From NCBI RefSeq assembly GCF_007830315.1, contig NZ_VLKJ01000001.1, forward strand, positions 248,001 to 312,000: 64,000 bases of DNA, written 5' to 3'. This DNA comes from Novosphingobium taihuense. GTDB lineage: Bacteria > Pseudomonadota > Alphaproteobacteria > Sphingomonadales > Sphingomonadaceae. Every line of letters starts with the position of its first letter. Within the stretch, counting starts at the first letter, position 1. This document shows, in pieces, positions 1-10,084 of this stretch. The position numbers and the translations under genes are program-made. Under the pieces are notes generated by a model that was not told where the DNA came from, did no database searches, and saw only the letters and a program-made list of their open reading frames with translations.

Positions 1-21
1 ATCATCATCGAGCGCATCTAA
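1..21 (+). CDS. possible 3' end of a gene cut by the window edge
   Basis: Frame 1 reads six codons (I-I-I-E-R-I) and then a TAA stop. A rho-independent terminator follows 25 bases later, so some plus-strand gene should end here. Frame 3 also stays open until a TGA at 36-38, so the reading frame is uncertain. No function can be assigned from this fragment. Confidence 0.25.
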   Translation: MIIERI

Positions 22-46
22 TAGAATTGCGGATCTGAAAGCATCA

Positions 47-80
47 GGGGCCAGCATCGGCGATGCCGGCCCCTTCTTTT
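47..80 (+). terminator. rho-independent terminator of the upstream gene
   Basis: A 12-base arm (47-58) pairs with 62-73 with one A-C mismatch around a three-base loop, and is followed by a T-rich stretch (TTCTTTT). It covers the ATG at 63, which argues against that ATG as the start of the histidine kinase gene that follows. Confidence 0.7.
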
Positions 81-140
81 CACACAGTTGCAATTGTTAC
101 GTTGCAAAGCGCGCCGCCCGATGGCAGTCGTCTGCGCAAG

Positions 141-1154
141 ATGACCAGATTTCCGCGCACTCTATTCCGGCCACTCAGCGGAAAACTGTCTGGTTATGCA
201 TTTTCCATTGCACTTGTGGGACTGGCAACCCTGATCAGGCAAGCTGCCGACCATATTCTGCCGCCCGGCTTTCCCTTTCTTACCTACTTTCCAGCCGTCA
301 TCGTCACGACCTTCATCGCAGGCCGGGGCCCCGGGGCCCTGTGTGGTGTGTTGAGCCTGCTGTCCTCCTGGTACTTTTTCATTCCCCCGGTAAATTCCTT
401 TGCAGTGTCTTGGCCGGTAGCGACCGCGCTGCTGTTCTTTGCGGCGGTTATCGTGGTCGACATCCTGCTGATCGACGGACTGCAGCAGCGGCAGGAACGC
501 TTGCTGGAAAGCCAGCGCCAGTTGGCCGCCATGGCCGACCAACAGACGTTGCTTTTCAAGGAATTGCAACACCGCGTAGCCAACAATCTGGCCTCGATCT
601 CCTCGATGCTGCGCCTGCAGCGTCGCCAGATCGAGCGGGCGCCCGAAACCGCCGTGGCCGTGCTTGAAAGTGCCGACAAGCGGATCGAGCTGATGGGTCG
701 CGTCCACCGCCAGCTCTACGATCCCGCCGCCAGCGGCCTTCCCCTGCCCGAACAGATCGAGAGCGTGGTGGCGCAGGCCAAGGAGGTGGCCGAGGCAACC
801 CATGTCACCGTCTTTGTTAACGCGGTCGACGCGCACCTCGCCATCGACCGGATGATGACGCTGATGCTGCTGATCACCGAAGTTATCAACAACAGCATCA
901 AGCATGCCTTTGCCGATGGCGACTCCGGCGAAGTGCGGCTGCAACTGGAGCGGATCGCGGCGGGCCGGTTACGGCTGACCATTGCCGACAACGGCCGGGG
1001 CCTTTCCAGCGATCCGCAAGCGCCGGTCCAGCGCCATCGCGGGCTTGGAACCACGATCATCAGGGGCTTTGCCGCGCAACTTGGCGGCACGGTGGCCATC
1101 GACGGCACCCAAGGCGTGACCACCATCGTCGAGTTTCCCGAGGACGCAGGCTAG
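141..1154 (+). CDS. DUF4118-type membrane sensor histidine kinase (HisKA_2 family)
   Basis: A sensor kinase expected to autophosphorylate on histidine and signal through a response regulator. Several hydrophobic segments at about residues 18-112 resemble the KdpD-like DUF4118 membrane module. They are followed by a short coiled stretch and an HisKA_2-type H-box (ELQHRVANN, His near residue 144), an N-box (ITEVINNSIKH), a G1 box (ADNGRG) and a G2-like GLGTTI. This layout is typical of alphaproteobacterial general stress response kinases such as PhyK-like or LovK-like proteins. The frame is open from an ATG at 63, but that codon lies inside the upstream terminator, so ATG 141, just before the first membrane segment, is preferred; its ribosome binding site is weak. 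No response regulator gene is adjacent, so the partner is unknown. Confidence 0.85.
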   Translation: MTRFPRTLFRPLSGKLSGYAFSIALVGLATLIRQAADHILPPGFPFLTYFPAVIVTTFIAGRGPGALCGVLSLLSSWYFFIPPVNSFAVSWPVATALLFFAAVIVVDILLIDGLQQRQERLLESQRQLAAMADQQTLLFKELQHRVANNLASISSMLRLQRRQIERAPETAVAVLESADKRIELMGRVHRQLYDPAASGLPLPEQIESVVAQAKEVAEATHVTVFVNAVDAHLAIDRMMTLMLLITEVINNSIKHAFADGDSGEVRLQLERIAAGRLRLTIADNGRGLSSDPQAPVQRHRGLGTTIIRGFAAQLGGTVAIDGTQGVTTIVEFPEDAG

Positions 1155-1158
1155 TTCT

Positions 1159-1218
1159 CCAACTCTCCGAGGCAAACGGGCAACTCCCCCCCAACTCCCG
1201 GAGGCAAAGCCCCAACTC
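1159..1218. repeat. pair of imperfect 28-base direct repeats
   Basis: Two 28-base units at 1159-1186 and 1191-1218 share the core GAGGCAAA and the flanks CCAACTC and CAACTC. They lie in the short gap between the convergent histidine kinase and M28 peptidase genes. No function is apparent. Confidence 0.5.
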
Positions 1219-1239
1219 GCGCCCGCCGTGGCAGGGCGA

Positions 1240-2580
1240 TCAGGGCGCTGCGGTGATCGGCCCCGCCTCGTTCGCCACGATCTTGAGCACCTCGGTCCAG
1301 GCCGCGACATTTTGCGCCAGATCGGCGGGATCGACCTTGTCGAGGGTGTCGTCCGGAGTGTGGTGCAGGTCGAAGTAGTAGGTGCCGTCCTGGTTGAGAT
1401 CGACCACCGCCAGCTTCTGCTTTTCGATCACCGGCTCGACGTCAGTCCCCCCGTCCGCCTTGCCGCTTCCGCGCACGATTCCCATCGGCGAGAGTGCGAC
1501 GGCGATGCGGTCGGTCAGGGCCTTGTCGCCCATGTTGAACTGCACGCGCCAGACCTTGCCCGCTCCGAAATCGCTTTCCATTGCAAGGGCATGGGGCTCG
1601 CCATGCTTGTCGGCATAGGCCTTGCCGCCAAAGCCGCCGATCTCTTCAGACCCGGCCCAGAGCACGCGAATGGTGCGCAAAGTGGCCCCGCCCTCCTGCG
1701 CCTTGAGCGCGGCGGCGGTGATGATCGCGCAGCCAGCCGCGTCGTCGATCGCGCCGGTGCCGAGATCCCAGCTGTCGAGATGGCAGCCGAGCAGGATCGG
1801 CGGGAGCGAGGGATCGCGGCCCGGCAGATCGCCGATGACATTGCCCGAAGGCAGCCCGTCGACGGTCTTGCCGGTGAGCGTCAGGTTGAGGCGGATCGGC
1901 TTGCCACTGCGGGCGATGCGGGCGATCAGGTCGGCGTCGGGGTTGGAGACAGCGCCTGCCGGTATCGGCTTGATCCCTTGCGGAAAATTGGTGCCGCCGG
2001 TGTGCGGGTTGCGGTGGCTGTCGGTGCCTATTGAGCGGATGACGACGCCCGCTGCGCCCTTCGCAGCAGCAATGCCCGGCCCGGCGCGGCGGACCTGGCC
2101 GTAGGGGCCGTAACCGCTGCCATCCTGGCTGCGTTTCATCGCGTGGTCGATGAAGGCGATCTTGCCGGTGAGCGAGCCTGCGGGGGCCGCCTTCAGCGCA
2201 TCAAGCGTCTGGAAATAGACGACTTCGCCTTCGATGCCCTTGTCCGGCGTAGTGCCGCTGTAACCCAGTGCAGTGACAGCCAGCTTGAACGGGATCGGCG
2301 TGGTCATGCTAGCCTCGTCCTTGCCGCGCACGTAGCCGCGGATCGGGAAGGGTTCGATGGCGACCTTGCTGAAGCCGAGCGCCTTGAGCCGCGCTTCGGC
2401 CCAGACCCGAGCCCGGGCCTCACCCTCGCTCCCGGCAAGGCGCGGGCCCACTTCGCTGGTAAGACCGGCGAGCAGGTCCCAGGCCGTGGAATCCGGTGCG
2501 GCATGGGCTGCGACCGGAGACAGCGCGGCAAGCATAGCAAGAGAAAGGACCGTGAGACCGCGCGCAGGAGCCGGAGACAT
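1240..2580 (-). CDS. M28-family metallopeptidase, exported
   Basis: A zinc aminopeptidase or carboxypeptidase of the M28 fold, predicted to act in the periplasm or outside the cell. The N-terminus is a clear signal peptide (LTVLSLAMLAAL... ending AHAA). A PA-like insert precedes the peptidase core, whose zinc ligands can be read in order: H and D in GCHLDSWDLGTGAIDD, the catalytic EE in GSEEIGG, D in MESDFGAG and H in DLHHTPDD. The full di-zinc set appears intact. The frame is open upstream to 2826, but that extension lacks signal-peptide character and runs into the divergent gene. ATG 2580 sits directly before the signal peptide; ATG 2604 is the main alternative. The gene is divergent from the secreted protein at 2698, about 100 bases away, so the two may share a promoter region. 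Confidence 0.88.
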   Translation of the reverse strand: MSPAPARGLTVLSLAMLAALSPVAAHAAPDSTAWDLLAGLTSEVGPRLAGSEGEARARVWAEARLKALGFSKVAIEPFPIRGYVRGKDEASMTTPIPFKLAVTALGYSGTTPDKGIEGEVVYFQTLDALKAAPAGSLTGKIAFIDHAMKRSQDGSGYGPYGQVRRAGPGIAAAKGAAGVVIRSIGTDSHRNPHTGGTNFPQGIKPIPAGAVSNPDADLIARIARSGKPIRLNLTLTGKTVDGLPSGNVIGDLPGRDPSLPPILLGCHLDSWDLGTGAIDDAAGCAIITAAALKAQEGGATLRTIRVLWAGSEEIGGFGGKAYADKHGEPHALAMESDFGAGKVWRVQFNMGDKALTDRIAVALSPMGIVRGSGKADGGTDVEPVIEKQKLAVVDLNQDGTYYFDLHHTPDDTLDKVDPADLAQNVAAWTEVLKIVANEAGPITAAP

Positions 2581-2697
2581 TGTTCCATTTTGAGCACATT
2601 TCATGATCGGGGACGGTCCTTCATATGCAGGGCTGATCTTGCTTCCCGTTTCCGGGAAAGGCATTGATGAGCCGATTGGTATCCGGGGGGAAATCTG

Positions 2698-3588
2698 ATG
2701 TCGAGCGAGTTCGGTCGGCGCTTTGGGCGCGCCGTCGCGGCTGTTGCATGCCTTGCGTTTCTTACGGCGGCGCGGACCGCAGTGGTTCCATTGCCGGAAA
2801 CCGTCATTCCCAAGGAGTCCGAGCACCCTTTGCGCGAGCCGTTTACCGTTCGCAAAGGCGACGTGGTCCTGCGTGGCGAAATTCTGGAGACCGAGATCGT
2901 CACGGTCGATGCTCCCATTTCGGTCGCCATCGCGAAGTTCACCGATAACGTTGCTGCAGGAACCCGGCTGGAGCCGGTTCTGGCATCACAACGGACGGAG
3001 CGGCTGACGGGAACCGATGGCCGCATGTATTGCGGAGAGAACCAGCGCACGCGCTCGAAATTCGGCGAATACATGATCGGCAACTGGTTTTCGAAGTACG
3101 ATACCGAAGTCCGCTTTTGCTTTGTCGACGGCGACGGCGACCGCAGGCTGGACAGGGTCTTCCTCTCGGGCGCCAAGGACAAGGCCGAACAGGGCGCCAT
3201 TCCGATCGAGCCCGTACCCTACACCGTCAGGATGATGCAGCCCGACGACACCCATGGCGAGTTCGAACTACGGGTCGAGAAGTTCAAGCCGGAAACCAAC
3301 CAGATGACTATGCGTCTCTACCTGAGGCGCAATGGACAGGACGCCAGCTACAGTTACGTGTTCACTGTAGACGCTCTAGGCGGACACCAGACCTATCCCG
3401 AATTCAAGACCAATCCGCGCAAGAAGCCCTACCCTGTGGTGTTCAGCGACATACTTGGCGCCGAGGTTGAGGTGATGAGCGTCGATGCGGCGCAAGGCAC
3501 CGCGCAGGTCAAGGTCAACCGGCCCATCCGCATGCAGATGTTCAAGCCGATATCGATCACGTACCAGTACATCTTCATCTACTACTGA
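2698..3588 (+). CDS. secreted protein of unknown function
   Basis: I do not recognise this 296-residue protein. It begins with a short basic region and a hydrophobic segment (AVAAVACLAFLTAA) consistent with a signal peptide. The mature part is rich in beta-forming residues and has no membrane segment. Two cysteines near residues 110 and 140 (MYCGEN and VRFCFVDGDGDRRLD) could form a disulfide, and the FVDGDGDRRLD stretch is reminiscent of a calcium-binding DxDxD loop. A GGGGGG run seven bases before the ATG supports the start. It is divergent from the M28 peptidase and upstream of ettA, with 131 bases between. An extracytoplasmic, possibly envelope-associated role is inferred only. Confidence 0.75.
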   Translation: MSSEFGRRFGRAVAAVACLAFLTAARTAVVPLPETVIPKESEHPLREPFTVRKGDVVLRGEILETEIVTVDAPISVAIAKFTDNVAAGTRLEPVLASQRTERLTGTDGRMYCGENQRTRSKFGEYMIGNWFSKYDTEVRFCFVDGDGDRRLDRVFLSGAKDKAEQGAIPIEPVPYTVRMMQPDDTHGEFELRVEKFKPETNQMTMRLYLRRNGQDASYSYVFTVDALGGHQTYPEFKTNPRKKPYPVVFSDILGAEVEVMSVDAAQGTAQVKVNRPIRMQMFKPISITYQYIFIYY

Positions 3589-3719
3589 CCGATGGGGCTG
3601 CCGCGAAATCGGCAGGCCGCCACGGCAAACAGGCAGGCCAAGCGCGGCGCGCTTGCCCCGTCGCGCGCGCGCCTGTAGAGCGCGCGACAACAACTCGACA
3701 TTCCGACCAAGGACGCAAG

Positions 3720-5399
<1,680 letters not shown>

Positions 5400-5424
5400 T
5401 CCTACGCGTTTTGTGATTGAAGAC

Positions 5425-5459
5425 GCCCCGTCAGCCTTTGTGGCTGGCGGGGCTTTTTT
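5425..5459 (+). terminator. rho-independent terminator of ettA
   Basis: A 12-base-pair stem (5425-5436 with 5442-5453, one G-U pair) with a five-base loop is followed by six T residues. It lies just after the ettA stop codon. Confidence 0.93.
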
Positions 5460-5473
5460 CGGTGTGTGTGAAG

Positions 5474-5947
5474 TCAGCCCTTGCGGCGGAAGTGGAAGAC
5501 GATGGTTTCGGTCTTGCCGCCTTCGGTGACCCTGACCGAAGCGGTCATGCTGTCCTTGCCGGTGCGCTCATAGACGAGGCCGGAAAAGTCCAGCCGGTCT
5601 CCCTTGCGGTCGGTGAGCGGGAAGGAGACGACCTTGTCCTTCTCCTCCCAGCCGGTGAGATCGGCGTTGAAGTGCTTGAGGCGATAGGCGAGCGAGCCGC
5701 CGTCCTCGACGATGGTGATCAGTTCGTAGAACATCACCGAACCATCCTTGTTCAGCTGACGGAAGTGGCCGACCATCTGGCCTCCGGCAGCCGGCGCATA
5801 GGCCTCGAGCGCCGGGGCGCCCTCGATCCCCTCGCCCTCCCAGCTGCCTTCCATCCACGCGATGTCAGCGAGCGTAGCAGCGGGTGCAGCCATGGCGCTT
5901 GCAGGAAGCAGCACCATGGTTGCAACGATGAATAGCGCTGCTTTCAT
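5474..5947 (-). CDS. exported DUF6265-like protein
   Basis: A small exported protein of 157 residues. The signal peptide is clear (MKAALFIVATMVLL followed by ASAMAAPA). The mature protein has the WMEGSWEGEG start and the later MFYELITIVEDGG and VYERTGKDSMTASV stretches that I associate with DUF6265, a lipocalin-like beta-barrel family of unknown function. The frame opens at an ATG at 5962 that overlaps the stop of the upstream regulator gene, but ATG 5947 has a strong GGGAGAA ribosome binding site and begins exactly at the signal peptide. It is therefore co-transcribed and translationally close to the AraC-family regulator upstream, which hints that they respond to the same signal. Confidence 0.8.
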   Translation of the reverse strand: MKAALFIVATMVLLPASAMAAPAATLADIAWMEGSWEGEGIEGAPALEAYAPAAGGQMVGHFRQLNKDGSVMFYELITIVEDGGSLAYRLKHFNADLTGWEEKDKVVSFPLTDRKGDRLDFSGLVYERTGKDSMTASVRVTEGGKTETIVFHFRRKG

Positions 5948-5958
5948 GGTGTTCTCCC

Positions 5959-6822
5959 TCATTCCGCAGCCAGTGGCAGATAGACATGCGCGCGCTGGTC
6001 AGGTGGGGACACCTCATCAGCATCGTCGAGATAGTTGATCAGAACCGGCCCGTCTCCCAAAGGAAGATCACGCTCCAGCAGATCGATGTAGAGCACATCT
6101 ATCCGGTCATGGAGAGCATCGTAGTTGCCGGTAGCCGAGAAGGAGAGATAGTGGCCTCCTGGCAGCCGATGCTCTTCGAGATCGCCCGTCGCTTCGCCGT
6201 GGCCGCCAGTGTCGAGCGCGCAAATGAAGCTGCAGTTTTCGGGCCTAGCAAAGCGGGGATCGTCCAACGGCATTCCCCAGATCGCCTGAAGGCTCTCGGG
6301 CCCGATCTGGGCGAGTACGAGCCCGAATAGATGACCGAAGCCCCGGTTGAGTTCCGCATAAGCCCCAACATTGCGGACAGCGAGCAGCCGCAAGGGAGCA
6401 AGCTCCACGATCTCGATCCTCAGCGGCGTCTCTTGCGCTCCGGACGGTTCGGCAAGGGCTCTGGCAGTAAGATCGAGGGCCTGCGCATCACTACCCAGCG
6501 CCGACGGCGTCTGACCGGTGGCAGCGCGCAGAGCACGGGCATAGGCCTGCGAGGTGGCATAACCACTCTGGCCCGTGGCCGCGCCGATGCCATGGCTTGA
6601 AAGGACAGGGAGGCTGCCTGCCAGCCTTGCACGCGTGATCGCAGCGCCAGGCGCCTCTCCCGTCATGAGGCGGAAGATGCGGTGGAAGTGGAACTCAGAC
6701 ATCGCCGCTGCTGCTGCGAGGTCGGCAAGAACAGGTGCCTCGCCCGTCGCAAGGCTGCGTTCGAGCAGGGCAATTGCGCGCTCGATCCGGGCGGCGTAGC
6801 GGCTTCGCTGGTCAGGTTTCAT
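5959..6822 (-). CDS. AraC-family regulator with GyrI-like effector domain
   Basis: A cytoplasmic transcription factor of 287 residues. Residues about 10-115 form an AraC-type double helix-turn-helix (MSEFHFHRIFRLMTGEAPG is the first DNA-recognition region, SGYATSQAYARALRAATGQTP the second, shown here only as landmarks). The C-terminal half (about 130-285) matches the GyrI-like or AraC_E_bind fold seen in Rob and SbmC relatives, with a conserved AIWGMPLDDPRF segment. Family members bind small amphipathic molecules. The open frame extends upstream to 7290, but that part is a shadow of the oxidase-like gene; ATG 6822 has GGAGAG nine bases upstream. It lies between the oxidase-like gene (88-base gap) and the exported DUF6265-like gene. 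Confidence 0.85.
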   Translation of the reverse strand: MKPDQRSRYAARIERAIALLERSLATGEAPVLADLAAAAAMSEFHFHRIFRLMTGEAPGAAITRARLAGSLPVLSSHGIGAATGQSGYATSQAYARALRAATGQTPSALGSDAQALDLTARALAEPSGAQETPLRIEIVELAPLRLLAVRNVGAYAELNRGFGHLFGLVLAQIGPESLQAIWGMPLDDPRFARPENCSFICALDTGGHGEATGDLEEHRLPGGHYLSFSATGNYDALHDRIDVLYIDLLERDLPLGDGPVLINYLDDADEVSPPDQRAHVYLPLAAE

Positions 6823-6910
6823 CGCGGGCTCTCCAATCCTTCTGGCGCGATCTTGCCGCTGCTTCCACCCGTCGTCGTTCCCGATCTTGCGCAAACCGCG
6901 CTTGCCCGAG

Positions 6911-7501
6911 TCATGGAGCCAACCAAGCCCCCTGCCACGGCGCATTGGCTTGCGACCGGGTAAAACGGGCGCGAGTGCCGCCTTCGTGGGTGAGGTGGAG
7001 CCAGTCGAGCGAGCGGACTTCGACGAGCAGGACGCAGAAGTTCTCCCGCGCTGGCAGGGTTTCGTCGAGCGTCGGCGCGCGGTGGAGCAGATGGTCCGGA
7101 AGCGCGGAGCCGGGCGCGGCGAGGACGCCCGAGGGACCGGTTCCGGCGAGATAGCAGCGGCGGCTGGAGGCGTTGGCGCGGTCCCATGCGGCGTCGGCGA
7201 TGGAGCCGTACTGCTCGATCCGGCCTTCTCCGCGCATGCGCAATTGAACCCGGTCGACCGGATCGTAGGCGAGCACGCCGACAGGTGCACCTTGGCCGAT
7301 CAAGGCCGTTTTGGGGCTGCGCAGGTCGGTGTGGAAACGCAAGGTTGAGAGCCCCTCGCTGGCTTCGCGCAGGACCATGATGCGCATGTCTCCATCAGGC
7401 GTTGCGACGACCGGCGTGTGCATTGCATGGTGGCGATCGCGTGCCGCCAGTTGAAGCCGCGAAATGGCTTCGGCGAGGACGCTATCGAGCGTCAAATCCA
7501 T
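6911..7501 (-). CDS. pyridoxamine 5'-phosphate oxidase-like flavoprotein
   Basis: A 196-residue protein with the split-barrel FMN-binding layout of the pyridoxamine-phosphate oxidase superfamily: N-terminal strands ending in IMVLREA and STLRFHTDLRSPK, a central GVLAYDPVDRVQLRMRG segment, and a C-terminal VRSLDWLHL followed by an Arg-rich end. The strict PdxH C-terminal signature is not obvious, so this is more likely one of the general FMN-binding relatives than the vitamin B6 enzyme itself. It heads a minus-strand group with the AraC/GyrI regulator and the DUF6265-like protein, and is divergent from the RcnB-like gene across 136 bases. Confidence 0.78.
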   Translation of the reverse strand: MDLTLDSVLAEAISRLQLAARDRHHAMHTPVVATPDGDMRIMVLREASEGLSTLRFHTDLRSPKTALIGQGAPVGVLAYDPVDRVQLRMRGEGRIEQYGSIADAAWDRANASSRRCYLAGTGPSGVLAAPGSALPDHLLHRAPTLDETLPARENFCVLLVEVRSLDWLHLTHEGGTRARFTRSQANAPWQGAWLAP

Positions 7502-7637
7502 TCAGCTTTCTCCAGCTAAACATGAACGGAAGGCAACCCAACCGGTTCAGACTTGGGACAGTGCGAATCATCTAACAAGGCGTCATCACGGACCGCAAAA
7601 CGATTTTCGGTCTGGTTTTCGGGAAAGGTCGGCGACC

Positions 7638-8717
7638 ATGTTGCCCAAGTCAATCTTCAGAAACAGCGCGCTTGCGGTGCTGGCCGTGGCCATGACCGCG
7701 ACGGCAATTCCCTCAGCGGCCTTGGCCCAGGCAGAGCAGCGCGAGGAACGCGGGCGTGGATGGCAGCGTGGCGGCGGCGATTTCCGCAACCAGCAGGCCG
7801 GACAGGGTCCACGCGCCGAGTGGCGCCGTGATTCGCAGGGAGAGGCGCGTCCGCAACGCCCGCCGCAGGCACAAGTCCAGCCTCAGCGTCCAGCATGGGG
7901 TGGTTCCAATCCGCAGGCACAGCAGCGCCCTGCATGGGGCGGTTCCAATCCGCAGGCCCAGCAGCGCCCTGACAGGCCTTCGCAGCCTGCATGGCAGGGT
8001 CGCGCCGAGGGCTCCCAGCGCGACTGGGGTCGGCAGCAGGGACGGGACAATCAGGGCCGCGAGAGTCGGGGACGCGATTGGCAGTCGGGCACGGTGAACC
8101 GTCCTGCTCCAGACCGGGTGGGCACGCCGGCCGTGCCGCAGCGCGGCTGGGATGGCACCCGGTGGAACGGGACCAATCCCGAAGCCGGCAGGAACTGGAA
8201 CCGCGATGGTCGTGACCGCGACGGCCGCGACTGGAACCGGGACCGCAACGGGCGCGAATGGAACCGCGATGGTCGGGACTGGAACCGCGACCGGAACGGC
8301 ACCTACAGCGATCGCAACCGCCATCGCGATTATCGGGGCCATGACAGCTGGCGCAATGATAACTGGCGGCGCGACAACTGGCGCAACCACGGTGCCAATG
8401 ACTACCGCCGCTGGAACAACGACTGGCGTCGCGACAACCGCTACAACTGGAGCCACTATCGCTCGGTCAATCGCGGCATCTACCGCCTGCCCCGCTACTA
8501 CGCGCCCTATCGCGGGTACAACTACAGCCGCCTGTCGATCGGGATCTTCCTGAATTCAGGTTTCTACGGACAGAACTACTGGATCAACGATCCGTGGTCC
8601 TATCGCCTGCCACCGGCCTATGGCGGTTACCGCTGGGTACGGTATTACGACGACGTGCTGCTGGTCGACACCTATTCGGGCGAAGTGGTGGACGTGATCT
8701 ACGACTTCTTCTGGTAA
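7638..8717 (+). CDS. exported RcnB-like protein with Arg/Asn/Asp-rich low-complexity region
   Basis: A secreted protein of 359 residues. It starts with a signal peptide (ALAVLAVAMTATAIPSAALAQ). A long hydrophilic middle follows, rich in Gln, Gly, Arg and Trp, with a tandem 13-residue repeat (AWGGSNPQAQQRP, twice) and many WNRD and GRDWNRDRN units. The final 55 residues (PWSYRLPPAYGGYRWVRYYDDVLLVD...) match the RcnB family, periplasmic proteins linked in E. coli to nickel and cobalt homeostasis. Sphingomonads carry many RcnB-domain proteins without a proven metal role, so function stays open. The frame is open from 7464 but ATG 7638 immediately precedes the signal peptide. A terminator follows at 8736. 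Confidence 0.85.
   Translation: MLPKSIFRNSALAVLAVAMTATAIPSAALAQAEQREERGRGWQRGGGDFRNQQAGQGPRAEWRRDSQGEARPQRPPQAQVQPQRPAWGGSNPQAQQRPAWGGSNPQAQQRPDRPSQPAWQGRAEGSQRDWGRQQGRDNQGRESRGRDWQSGTVNRPAPDRVGTPAVPQRGWDGTRWNGTNPEAGRNWNRDGRDRDGRDWNRDRNGREWNRDGRDWNRDRNGTYSDRNRHRDYRGHDSWRNDNWRRDNWRNHGANDYRRWNNDWRRDNRYNWSHYRSVNRGIYRLPRYYAPYRGYNYSRLSIGIFLNSGFYGQNYWINDPWSYRLPPAYGGYRWVRYYDDVLLVDTYSGEVVDVIYDFFW
7893..7970 (+). repeat. two tandem 39-base repeats inside the RcnB-like gene
   Basis: Units 7893-7931 and 7932-7970 are nearly identical and each encodes AWGGSNPQAQQRP. Being a multiple of three, copy number can change without shifting the frame. Confidence 0.85.
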
Positions 8718-8735
8718 GACTGGTACATGGAGGGA

Positions 8736-8767
8736 GGCCCCTGCATCGTAAGGTGCGGGGGCCTTTT
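8736..8767 (+). terminator. rho-independent terminator after the RcnB-like gene
   Basis: A GGCCCCTGCA arm pairs with TGCGGGGGCC across a short loop and is followed by TTTTA, 18 bases after the stop codon. The convergent MarR gene ends 17 bases further on, so it may act for both. Confidence 0.8.
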
Positions 8768-8783
8768 ACCATGCGCGGTGCGT

Positions 8784-9194
8784 TTAGAGGCCCGTGCCGG
8801 ACATGGCCTTGAGGACGCTGCGCATCAGGGCGCGGCCATCGTCGGTCAGTCGTACGTAGCGGCGGCGGGCATCGGTCGTATCCGCTTCGCGATAGACGAG
8901 ATTTTCCTCTTCCAATCGCGAAATCCAGCGCAGGATCGTGGTCGAAGGGACCCCCGCATCGAGGCACACGCTTGAGACCTGGATTTCAGTACGTCGACGA
9001 TCGGCGATGTACAGATCGAGCAGAATGTCCCATCCTGGTTCGCCGAACAGGCCTTTGCGCGCGGAAACGGCATCACGCTTCCGACGCAGCGCATAGAGCG
9101 ACAAGGCGAGGCGGAGGCTTTCAAGATCGGGATCGGAAATGGCGTCCAAGAAATGCTCCCGGGCGGGCGGACAAAGACCATGGCATCCGGGCAA
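8784..9194 (-). CDS. MarR-family transcriptional regulator
   Basis: A 136-residue winged-helix regulator. Helices around residues 30-60 lead into the recognition region (VCLDAGVPSTTILRWISRLEEENLVYR) and the wing (DTTDARRRYVRLTDDGRAL), a classic MarR pattern. Part of the N-terminus (MPGCHGLCPPAREHF) is atypical for the family, so translation may begin at a later non-ATG codon; no strong ribosome binding site decides this. It converges on the RcnB-like gene and is divergent from the 2-oxoglutarate oxygenase gene across an AT-rich intergenic region (9195-9406), where its operator would be expected. The ligand is unknown. Confidence 0.83.
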   Translation of the reverse strand: MPGCHGLCPPAREHFLDAISDPDLESLRLALSLYALRRKRDAVSARKGLFGEPGWDILLDLYIADRRRTEIQVSSVCLDAGVPSTTILRWISRLEEENLVYREADTTDARRRYVRLTDDGRALMRSVLKAMSGTGL

Positions 9195-9406
9195 AACCCT
9201 TGCACTTAAAGACGCCAGACGGCACCTTGAACGTGCATGTCCGACCGACGTTCCTGATCAATTGGCGACCGCTTGCGAATTCAACTGTTTTCATGGTTAA
9301 CCCAATCAGTAGCAGAATGCTTGATGAAATTCGTATCATGTATCCAATTCGGACCAATTGATCTGGTTAGCCAGCACATCAGCGCTAGAATATGAGACGC
9401 CAACGC

Positions 9407-10084
9407 ATGGCCTTGTTTGCAAAGAAGACCCAGTCAACTGCCGAGACAAATGCACTTCGAAGGGTTGGTGAAACTGTTCGCAATCGTCTTCAACACGACG
9501 CCGGCGTTTATCGAATTCCGCGCGATGAACTGGAAATATTTGGGGTAGCGGATTTTTTCTCGAAGGCTGAATGCGACCGCCTGATTGCCATTGTCGATGC
9601 AGTGGCGCGCCCCTCCCCCACGTACAAGGGTAGCGACGCGACGGGGCGAACGAGCTACACCGGCGACGTCGATCCGTTCGATCCGTTCGTGCTGATGCTG
9701 CAGCGGCGTATCGATGATCTGATGGGGATCGATCCAGCTCTCGGTGAGACGATCCAGGGGCAGCGTTATGAACCGGGACAAGAGTTTCGCGGACACTATG
9801 ATCACTTCCTGCCCTCGCAACCGTTCTGGGAGGCGGAACAGAAGCGAGGGGGACAGCGTAGTTGGACGGCAATGGCCTATCTCAATGCCGTGGAGGAAGG
9901 CGGGACGACCGACTTTCCCCGCGTCGACCTTTCGATACCGCCCCAACCGGGCGCCCTGCTTATCTGGAACAACATGAAGCCTGATGGCACGCCCAATCCC
10001 AATGCAATGCACGCCGGCATGCCGGTTGTGAAAGGCGTGAAATACGTCCTGACCAAATGGTACCGGGCGCGCCCGTGGCAGTAA
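9407..10084 (+). CDS. prolyl 4-hydroxylase-like 2-oxoglutarate/Fe(II) oxygenase
   Basis: A cytoplasmic dioxygenase of 225 residues, similar to the catalytic domain of prolyl 4-hydroxylase alpha subunits. The double-stranded beta-helix motifs are present: the iron ligands H and D in GHYDHF, the distal iron ligand H in NAMHAGMPV, and the 2-oxoglutarate-binding lysine in VKGVKYVLTKW. The RYEPGQEF segment before the HxD motif and the GGTTDFPRV turn are typical of this family. The protein substrate cannot be told; bacterial members hydroxylate proline in translation factors or peptides. An ATG at 9392 is also in frame; ATG 9407 has GAGAC upstream and starts the more usual MALF-type N-terminus. It overlaps the next gene by 28 bases. 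Confidence 0.85.
   Translation: MALFAKKTQSTAETNALRRVGETVRNRLQHDAGVYRIPRDELEIFGVADFFSKAECDRLIAIVDAVARPSPTYKGSDATGRTSYTGDVDPFDPFVLMLQRRIDDLMGIDPALGETIQGQRYEPGQEFRGHYDHFLPSQPFWEAEQKRGGQRSWTAMAYLNAVEEGGTTDFPRVDLSIPPQPGALLIWNNMKPDGTPNPNAMHAGMPVVKGVKYVLTKWYRARPWQ

Noticed and set aside
6823..7290. N-terminal extension of the AraC/GyrI gene
   Set aside because: Out-of-frame overlap with the oxidase-like gene; conserved AraC sequence begins at the ATG at 6822 with a good ribosome binding site.
7893..8330. CRISPR-like or satellite repeat
   Set aside because: The repeats are in-frame coding for AWGGSNPQAQQRP and NRD-type units of one protein, with no spacer structure.
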